This document shows, one piece after another, positions 57,699 to 64,000 of a DNA stretch of 64,000 nt. Every line of letters starts with the position of its first letter. Within the stretch, counting starts at the first letter, position 1. Under the pieces are notes generated by a model that was given only the letters and a program-made list of their open reading frames with translations, searched no databases and had not been told where the DNA came from. Where the stretch lies: assembly GCA_963826795.1 (NCBI GenBank), contig CAWGYT010000004.1, positions 806,001-870,000 of the forward strand, in the 5' to 3' direction. Origin of the DNA: CAWGYT01 sp963826795 (lineage in GTDB: Bacteria > Planctomycetota > Planctomycetia > Pirellulales > Pirellulaceae). The position numbers were made by a program, and so were the translations under genes.

Positions 57699-59333
57699 AT
57701 GACGACCAGTACCATGCAGCCGCTCAATCCCGAAACTCTCAGCAGCCTCGCGTCCGAGGGGATTGAACTCAGGGCCCCCGTCCAGGAAGAGTTTGCGGCC
57801 ATCCTGACGCCTGCCGCGCTGCGGTTCGTTGCGAACTTGCAACGCCTGTTCCAGGCGCGTCGTCATCGCTTGCTGACCGCCCGCCGCGAGCGTCAGCAGT
57901 GGCTGGATCAGGGAGGAATGCCCGACTTTCTGCCCGAGACGCAAGAGATCCGCGAGAGTGACTGGCAGATCGCGCCGATCCCGGCGGATCTGCAGGATCG
58001 TCGCGTCGAGATCACCGGTCCGGTGGATCGCAAGATGGTGATCAACGCACTCAATTCCGGGGCCAACTGCTACATGGCGGACTTCGAAGATTCGCATTCG
58101 CCCACCTGGGAGGCGACCATTCAGGGCCAGCTCAATCTTCGCGACGCGATCGACGGCACGATCGCATACGTCAATCCCGACAACGGAAAGTTCTATTCGC
58201 TCGACCCGAAGGTAGCCACGCTGATCGTTCGGCCTCGGGGATGGCATCTGGAGGAGCGGAATTTGCGGGTCGACGGCCGCCCCGTCTCCGCCGCCTTGTT
58301 CGACTTTGGATTGTTCTTTTATCACAATGCCCAGCGGCTCGTCTTTAAGGGCAAACGTCCTTACTTCTACTTGCCCAAACTGGAAAGCTACCTGGAGGCG
58401 CGGCTGTGGAACGACGTCTTCGTGCGGGCGCAGCGTGATCGCGGCATCCCCCAGGGCACGATTCGGGCGACCGTTCTGATTGAGACGATTACGGCCGCGT
58501 TCGAAATGGACGAGATCCTGTATGAGCTGCGCGATCATGCGGCGGGCCTGAATTGCGGTCGCTGGGACTACATCTTCAGTTTCATCAAGCGCTTCCGCAG
58601 CCGCCCGGAGATGGTCTTGCCGGACCGAGGCCAGGTCACGATGGACACGCATTTCCTGCACTCCTACTCGCTGCTGGCGATCAAGACCTGCCACCGCCGC
58701 GGCGCCAGCGCGATCGGAGGCATGGCCGCTCAGATTCCCATCAAAGAGGATCCCGTCGCCAACCGGCAGGCGCTCGAAAAGGTTCGCGCCGACAAGCATC
58801 GCGAAGCAACCGATGGCCACGACGGGACCTGGGTCGCTCACCCCGGTCTGGTCGAACTGGCGAAAGCGGAGTTCGACGCCGTGTTCACGACCCCCAACCA
58901 AATCGAGCGGCAACGGGATGACGTCCACGTCACTGCGGAGGATCTGTTGGAGGTCCCGCGTGGGACGATTACCGAAGCGGGGCTGCGGCTGAACATTCGC
59001 GTGGGTGTCCAATACATGGAAGCCTGGCTCGGCGGCAACGGATGCGTCCCGCTGTATCACCTGATGGAGGATGCCGCGACCGCCGAGATCTCTCGGACAC
59101 AGGTCTGGCAATGGCTGCACAACCAGGCGCGCCTGGACGATGGACGGACCCTCACGCGGGACCTGTTCCGCACCGTCTTCGCCGAAGAAATGCAGCGAAT
59201 CCGAACCGAAGTCGGGGCGACGCGCTTCGAACAAGGCAAGTTCGACCTGGCCGCCAAGCTGTTCCAAGAGATCATCGAGGAAGATCAATTGGAAGACTTC
59301 CTGACCCTGATTGCCTATCCCTACTTGGATTGA
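57699..59333 (+). CDS. aceB: Malate synthase A (glyoxylate cycle)
   Basis: 544 aa from ATG 57699 with GGAGG 15-19 bases upstream; earlier in-frame starts are weaker. It condenses glyoxylate and acetyl-CoA to malate. Family landmarks: ANCYMADFEDSHSPTWEATI, RPRGWHLEERNLRVDGRPV, GTIRATVLIETITAAFEMDE (catalytic Arg in TIRATVL), HAAGLNCGRWDYIFSFIK, MDTHFLHSYSLLAIKTCHRR, GASAIGGMAAQIPI and WLGGNGCVPLYHLMEDAATA. The length fits the AceB type (about 530-550 aa). No isocitrate lyase gene is adjacent. The divergent LysR is its likely regulator. Confidence 0.95.
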   Translation: MTTSTMQPLNPETLSSLASEGIELRAPVQEEFAAILTPAALRFVANLQRLFQARRHRLLTARRERQQWLDQGGMPDFLPETQEIRESDWQIAPIPADLQDRRVEITGPVDRKMVINALNSGANCYMADFEDSHSPTWEATIQGQLNLRDAIDGTIAYVNPDNGKFYSLDPKVATLIVRPRGWHLEERNLRVDGRPVSAALFDFGLFFYHNAQRLVFKGKRPYFYLPKLESYLEARLWNDVFVRAQRDRGIPQGTIRATVLIETITAAFEMDEILYELRDHAAGLNCGRWDYIFSFIKRFRSRPEMVLPDRGQVTMDTHFLHSYSLLAIKTCHRRGASAIGGMAAQIPIKEDPVANRQALEKVRADKHREATDGHDGTWVAHPGLVELAKAEFDAVFTTPNQIERQRDDVHVTAEDLLEVPRGTITEAGLRLNIRVGVQYMEAWLGGNGCVPLYHLMEDAATAEISRTQVWQWLHNQARLDDGRTLTRDLFRTVFAEEMQRIRTEVGATRFEQGKFDLAAKLFQEIIEEDQLEDFLTLIAYPYLD

Positions 59334-59437
59334 CCGCGACGCCCTTCCGGTGCACCTGCCCCAAACGAAGTCGTCCGTTTTCCACGCCGCCGGCCAGTCG
59401 CACCTGGGGGCCGGCAGACGGGCTGACTTCGCGCCGG

Positions 59438-61044
59438 CTACAGGCAAAGCAGGTAGGCCACCAAGTCGTCCTTTTCCTCGGCGCTGAGCTTCAGCTCGAG
59501 CACCAAATTGAAGAATTCGACCGTGTCCTGCAAGCTGGGGCAGCACCGTCGTGCAGGTAGGGCGGCGAGTCCTTGATGCCGCGGAGCGGAAACGTTTTGA
59601 TCGGGCCTTCCGGTCGGCCCACGTAGAAACGTTCGACCTGCAAGTCGTGCATGTAATCGTCCACGAAGGCGGGACCGTAGTGGCACTTGGCACATTGCGC
59701 CTTGCCATGGAAGATCGCCTCCCCGCGAAGTTCGGCATCGCTCGCCCGCTCGGGAATCAATCGCATCAACGGGCCCAGCTTCGGAGATGGCGGGTAGTCA
59801 ATGATCGAATTGAAATCACCCATCCGATTCGTCACTTCACGCTTCACTGCGCGAGGGCCGATTGCCTGTTGCATCCCCGGGTCGCCGTCGAAGTACTCCT
59901 CCACTTCCGCAAAGTGGTCCATGCTGCGTATCGACCGCTTGGACGAGAGCTGCATCAAATTGAAGTTGCCACGCATCGAAGGCGTGTCCGTCCGCAATCG
60001 CGCCATGTTGGGCCGCGAGTCGGGACCCAACTCGAAAGCCCCGTTGGTGTGCCCATTGACGTGGCAGTCAAAGCAAGCGACGCCTTTCGACGCTTTTTCG
60101 GTGATCCGGTGATCCGTGTGATTGAACCAGGTTGTGGGCGACGGCCGCAACAGTTCTTTCAGGCCTTCCATTTGTTCCGGAGTCAGCAGGCCGTCGAAGA
60201 TCTCGTAATAGTTGTCGAGCGTGACTTCGCGTCCGTTGGTCACGTCCCCTAATTCTTTGTGAGTCGTAAGAAATAACGGGGGAGGGAATTCAGGAAGATA
60301 CGTGTCCGGAAAATCCATGTCCACGTCGATCCGCTCGTGCTCCGGATGCGCGGCGATCCATTGCCGCGGAAACACCATGTGCGCCACCGATTGCAGGGGA
60401 TGCGCCAAAGGCTTGTAGGGAAACAGGTCCCGCTCGCGAATCACCTCGGGCAGCAAATCCGCCAAGGCCTCAAAGGACGCGACGTCGGACGACAGACGCG
60501 CCACTGGACCCTGCATGATCGGCTTGCCGCCGGACATGAATTGCCCGGGCATCGGCTGCCCCGAGAAATCAAAGCGACCGTCCATGTACTCCCGTACGTC
60601 CTGCATCAAGCTCGGCTTCTGCTTTCGATGGAATGACAGCCATTGCTCGAATCTCATCGGAAGAATGGGCGAGTTGAAGGACGAGACACCGCGTCCGTAG
60701 TATCGCCACAAATCAAACGGAGTCCGCATGCCTTTGGAGATCGTGGGGTACAGCGTCAACTCATCGGTCGAGGCGCTCGTCGCACGATTCGGCGGTCGGT
60801 CCAAGGGACGATCGTTCGTCGAGTTGGTCGTCGACAACGACAAACTGGCGGTCGCGACGCTGGCCAGCGTGGAACGCAAATCGCCCGAGTGCGACTCGGT
60901 CGCCGCGCGACGGCTCGCCGCCGGAACGCGGCTCAAATCGGTGCCGCGGTACCGAGCGTACGTGGCATTGATCCCGATGCCGAGCCCGATTAGGGAGACG
61001 GCAAGAACCGACTTGCCGAAATAGACTTTGCTTCGCTCGCTCAT
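59438..61044 (-). CDS. Di-haem cytochrome c peroxidase/MauG-like protein, frameshifted
   Basis: An N-terminal signal/anchor (KSVLAVSLIGLGIGINATYA) precedes a long chain with two CxxCH haem sites: KGVACFDCHVNGHTNG and KAQCAKCHYGPAFVDD. Conserved surroundings include VTLDNYYEIFDGLLTPEQME, SMRGNFNLMQLSSKRSI, EEYFDGDP and KTFPLRGIKDSPPYLHDG. The frame breaks near 59,540 immediately after LHDG: one base is missing and DTVEFFNLVLELKLSAEEKD then LVAYLLCL continues to the stop at 59438. Such proteins act in the periplasm, reducing peroxide or oxidising partner proteins. It is adjacent to the DoxX gene on the same strand (12 bp), probably an operon with DoxX first. Confidence 0.85.
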
Positions 61045-61056
61045 ACCACGCCTCGT

Positions 61057-61509
61057 TCAGCTAATAATCACGGTTTGAGATTTCGGAGTTGATTTGACAT
61101 ACGGCCACAGGACGGTCCACCCGGCAGCGATAAAGACCAGATTCTTGAGGATGTACTGACCCTCGAGAGTGGGCGCCAACGGGGAAATCTTGAACGTGAA
61201 CTCGGGCAACAACAGCAAGGGCAGCAAGGTGCCCAGCATGTGAATTAAAAACAGAAAGAAGACCCACCGCATGCACACATTGAAGAGGAAACCCAAGCCG
61301 ATGGCACATTCGAACACCGCCAAGCAGCGGAGCGCCGTCGCCGCATCCAGCCCATGCAGTGAGAGTCGCATGATCGTCTGCCCGGCCAAGAGCTCGGCGG
61401 GACTGAGGTCGGGAAAGAACTTGAGGAAGCCGAAATGAAAATAAATCAGGCCTAGCGCCAGGCGAAGGAAGTGAGGCGGCAAAGCGGCGGGGGCGTTTGG
61501 GTCCGACAT
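61057..61509 (-). CDS. DoxX-like small integral membrane protein
   Basis: 150 aa with four hydrophobic helices: FLRLALGLIYFHFGFLKFFP, MRLSLHGLDAATALRCLAVF and ECAIGLGFLFNVCMRWVFFL, FLIHMLGTLLPLLLL, LKNLVFIAAGWTVLWPYV. The GLIYFHFGFLKF helix and ALRxLAVFECAIGLGFL are typical of DoxX/DoxD-like proteins, which are linked to thiol or quinone redox functions. The start ATG 61509 lies upstream of a downstream operon partner, the di-haem peroxidase-like gene, 12 bp away. The role here is unknown. Confidence 0.78.
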   Translation of the reverse strand: MSDPNAPAALPPHFLRLALGLIYFHFGFLKFFPDLSPAELLAGQTIMRLSLHGLDAATALRCLAVFECAIGLGFLFNVCMRWVFFLFLIHMLGTLLPLLLLPEFTFKISPLAPTLEGQYILKNLVFIAAGWTVLWPYVKSTPKSQTVIIS

Positions 61510-62427
61510 GGTCTTTCCTTCTCAACGAGTCACCGGCCTGAGCTTCGTGCGGTGGGTCATGCCCCGCCGGATCCATGGGTCAACAACCGTGAGCATCGAT
61601 CGCGTTCCCGCGCCTTCACTCGCCGCCGACCCTCGTCCGACCCACGATCTGAACGCGATCCCGAATGGGGCCCCGATTGGGGGCAGTGCCAAAGGCAGGT
61701 CAGCCGCTGATTCCGCCCTTCGCAAGCTCCGTGATTATGAACCCTTCGAGGGGGGTTGTCTGTCAGCGCCGGCGGCAAGTTCTTGTAGCCGTTTTACGAC
61801 AAACTCGCGACAAACTCGCGATAACCTGGCAATAACGACCGCCGTAACCGGGTGGTCGCCAAAAGACTTTGAGCGAGTCCTCGCGAGCCGAAGGCCGCCC
61901 GACCTTTCGCGTGGCGAAGGCAGGCCACCACCCGCCCGACCTTTCGCGTGGCGAAGGCAGGCCACCACCCGCCCGGTGCGGGTGGAGCCCTGATTTGCCG
62001 GCTAACACAACGCCCCCACCACAACGCCCCCACCACAACGCCGCGGTCGAGCCCAAGACGTGTTACCCAGCGGTACGTGCCGAGACCGCAACCAACCGGG
62101 GCCGACCGCCGCGCCTTGTCTCTGGCAGCGGGCCTGCGGTGGCTGGCGCGATGGAAGCCTGCGCCGCCAATCATCGCACTCTCGCCCGCACAAGGCGGGC
62201 GGAGAGTGGTTGTTTGTCGACCGCACCGCTTAGCCCACCAGTCATGGCTCCACCCGCACAGGGCGGGCGGTGGCCGAATGGTCGCCTCCGTGAGAAGCGA
62301 GTTCACCGGCCGCGGCAACAGCACTTATCCGCGCCTCATCGCTGCTCAATCGCCCCGAATTCAGCCCACGAACCTGGCGATAACCTGGCGACGACTTCGG
62401 CCGACTCGCGGGAAGTGTCGCAGCGCG
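61510..62427. other. 918-bp intergenic region of short repeats
   Basis: No supported gene. The many overlapping open frames on both strands are Pro/Arg/Ala-rich and repeat-driven. Repeats include a 37-bp direct repeat (61897-61970), cacaacgccccca in tandem (about 62006-62041), and scattered copies of gataacctggc. It looks like a degraded or hypervariable spacer. Confidence 0.55.
61897..61970. repeat. 37-bp tandem direct repeat
   Basis: gcccgacctttcgcgtggcg (continuing aaggcaggccaccaccc) occurs twice with a 37-bp period. The unit contains the palindromic tcgcgtggcga. Confidence 0.85.
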
Positions 62428-63080
62428 TCAGCCGACGACGCGGTGTTCGAGCGCAAAGCGAATCAGTTCGGCGGTGCTGCCCAGATTTAACTTTTCCATG
62501 ACTCGGGCCCGATACGTCGAAGCGGTGCTGGTGCTGATTTTCATTTGTCGCGCATTTCCTGCAGCGTCAGGCCGGACGCGAGAATCCGCAGCACGTCGAA
62601 CTCGCGCTGGGACAATGCGTCCAGGCCGACTCGTTCACGTTTGGGTCGGCGGAGGTGTCGCAGGACTTCCTGCGAGACGCGGGGCGAGACATAAATCTGG
62701 CCCCGGTGGACCGCCTTGATCGCTTCGACCAGTTCGTCGACCGCCGCCGACTTGATCAAGTAGCCGTGGGCGCCGCTTTCGAGTACTCGGATCGCGTAGT
62801 GGATGTTTTCGTGGACTGTCAGGACCAGAATTTTGACACCCTGACTTCGACGCTGCAGGGCGTCAATGACGGCGGGTGCGTCCAGGTTCGGCATCGAATA
62901 GTCCAGGACCAGACAATCGGGCCGGGTCGTCTCGACGTTGCGGAGCACTTCCAGGCCGTCGGATGCCTGCCCCACCACGCGGATCGAACCGCTGTCCTCC
63001 AGGATTCGCGCGAGGGCCTCGCGAACCATGGAGTGGTCGTCTGCCAACACGACTCGAATTCGGTGCTCGCTGAGGGTCAT
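62428..63080 (-). CDS. NarL/LuxR-family response regulator, frameshifted
   Basis: The receiver domain has the acidic pair ADDHSMVREALARIL, phospho-acceptor Asp in CLVLDYSMPN, and Lys in GYLIKSAA. The helix-turn-helix starts LDALSQREFDVLRILASGLTL. The ORF stops early at QEMRDK, because one A is missing from a short run near 62,545; the proper end MKISTSTASTYRARVMEKLN then LGSTAELIRFALEHRVVG is in the adjacent frame and stops at 62428. Restored length is 217 aa, normal for the family. It overlaps the sensor kinase stop by 4 bp, so the pair is one operon. Confidence 0.87.
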
Positions 63081-64000
63081 CGTCGCGTTTCTTTCATCTT
63101 GACGGACTCCACCGGCTCTCCATCCAGCAGTGGAATGCGGACCTCGACACAGGTCCCCTCGCCCGGTTTTGCATCGAGTTCGAAGCGGCCACCCAGCAAT
63201 TCGGTTCGTTCCCGCATGCCCAAGATTCCCAATCGCGACGCGTCGCGTCGGGGCGGGTCGAAGCCGACGCCTTCATCCCGAATTGTCATCCGCAGCTGAT
63301 CCGCTTCCACGTAAAGCGCGAGGTCCACGCGTGGTGCGCGGGCGTGCTTCGCGACATTTGTCAGGGCTTCCTGGAGGATCCGGTAGACATTTTCGCCGAC
63401 TCGCGGCGAAATACGTGCCTCTTCCAGCTGAATCGTCGACTCCACGTCAATTCCGGAGCGTTTCTGAAAATCTTCCACCAGGGACTCGACGGCGTCCAGC
63501 AAGCCCAGATCGTCGAGCACCGACGGACGCACGCGGAAGGCGATTTCGTGGAGGCTGCCCAGCAAGTGCTGTGTCTCGCCGATGGCGTGTTGAAGCAGTG
63601 CCTGAGCTCGGTCGGGATCCGGTTGCCGCGCGGCCGATTGAAGATCCAGACTGATCGCCGTCACTTGTTGGCCCAATTCGTCGTGCAAGTCGCGCGAGAT
63701 CCGGCGTCGCTCGGCCTCTTGCGCCGTCAGCAGTTGATTCGACAGAGTCCGCAGCCGCGCTTCGGACGCCGCGATCTGGTCGGCCTGAATCTTGCGGACT
63801 GAGATCGAGCGGGCCCAGTACCAAATCAGCGGGACGAGGAAGACCATGGCGCCGGCATAGATGAGCAGGAGTCGCTTCAGGAGCGTCGCCGAGACGAGCC
63901 CTTGCAAGTTGGCAGGGATATATCCGACGAGCACCAAAGGAGCGGGACCCGGGTCCGGCAGTGGGTCGATGCCGTCCACCGATCCCTTGGCCGATCCGTC
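63077..64000 (-). CDS. NarX/NarL-type sensor histidine kinase, 5' partial at window edge
   Basis: Over 300 aa are in the window, with the frame open to the last base (DGSAKGSVDGIDPL). A transmembrane helix (LLIYAGAMVFLVPLIWYWAR) is followed by a HisKA_3 dimerisation domain with phospho-His in RRISRDLHDELGQQVTAISL, and a HATPase domain: NVYRILQEALTNVAKHARA (N box), TIRDEGVGFDPPRRDASRLG, GILGMRERTELLGGRFELDA. It phosphorylates the response regulator encoded next (4-bp ATGA overlap). The sensory part lies outside the window. Signal unknown. Confidence 0.88.
   Translation of the reverse strand, partial: DGSAKGSVDGIDPLPDPGPAPLVLVGYIPANLQGLVSATLLKRLLLIYAGAMVFLVPLIWYWARSISVRKIQADQIAASEARLRTLSNQLLTAQEAERRRISRDLHDELGQQVTAISLDLQSAARQPDPDRAQALLQHAIGETQHLLGSLHEIAFRVRPSVLDDLGLLDAVESLVEDFQKRSGIDVESTIQLEEARISPRVGENVYRILQEALTNVAKHARAPRVDLALYVEADQLRMTIRDEGVGFDPPRRDASRLGILGMRERTELLGGRFELDAKPGEGTCVEVRIPLLDGEPVESVKMKETRR

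Noticed and set aside
57528..59738. 736-codon minus-strand frame opposite malate synthase
   Set aside because: It covers a confidently identified gene in antisense, has no recognisable domain and no start signals.
61510..62427. Small proline/arginine-rich proteins in the spacer
   Set aside because: Several overlapping frames on both strands share the same repeat-driven composition, which indicates non-coding repeats.

Overview
The window is high-GC bacterial DNA from a planctomycete, most likely Pirellulales-like. The sequence signs are: giant secreted multidomain proteins that open with a basic stretch and an LExRRxL(A/S)G-type motif; paired EF-hand (dockerin-like) cassettes near their C-termini; many PEP-CTERM proteins; an ECF sigma factor coupled to a Ser/Thr kinase; and abundant short intergenic repeats. 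No rRNA or complete tRNA gene was seen.

Layout. 110-13998 (-) is one giant gene: a vanadium-haloperoxidase/PAP2-like domain followed by Ig-like, beta-propeller and TIG-like repeats, broken by two frameshifts. 14.6-21.4 kb holds PEP-CTERM proteins, L-serine dehydratase, a redoxin with an in-frame UGA at its active site (a strong selenoprotein candidate), a 136-bp inverted-repeat element whose two ends supply the stop codons of two convergent genes, a GDSL esterase, and a 3 x 211-bp tandem array. 21.9-33.6 kb holds secreted or cell-surface proteins (CotH/lamin-tail, PPC-repeat, acidic dockerin-type, ThuA, CBM9-like) plus HdeD-like and ABM-family genes. 34-39 kb holds a Tat-exported Gfo/Idh/MocA oxidoreductase and a divergent pair, a fatty-acid desaturase and a CrtI-like FAD enzyme. 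38.9-40.2 kb is a graveyard of mobile DNA: an orphan PEP-CTERM tail, a REP-flanked RAYT transposase remnant, and a truncated copy of the structured leader plus zinc-ribbon ORF that is found again at 51.2 kb. 40.3-45.6 kb is the ECF-kinase-TPR operon, followed by HAF-repeat, FG-GAP and trypsin-like exported proteins. 50.2-56.3 kb is a second mobile or degenerate zone: a tyrosine-recombinase tail beside a tRNA-3'-end-like sequence, an IS21-like transposon carrying zinc-ribbon, ParB-like and CHC2 proteins, an integron-integrase N-terminal stub and an RTX fragment. 56.5-64 kb holds LysR/malate synthase, a di-haem cytochrome c peroxidase-like protein, a DoxX-like protein and a NarL/NarX-type two-component pair running off the window edge.

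A caution for every reader: at least eleven genes carry single-base frameshifts, and conserved protein sequence resumes in another frame. The density suggests uncorrected indel errors in the assembly rather than mass gene decay. I therefore give whole-gene extents where both halves are recognisable and state where the frame breaks.

The most interesting items are the Sec-redoxin (17472-18248), the hairpin leader with compensatory base changes found twice upstream of a two-zinc-ribbon ORF (39817 and 51154), the IS21-like element with accessory ParB-like and CHC2 genes, and the inverted-repeat element that donates stop codons.
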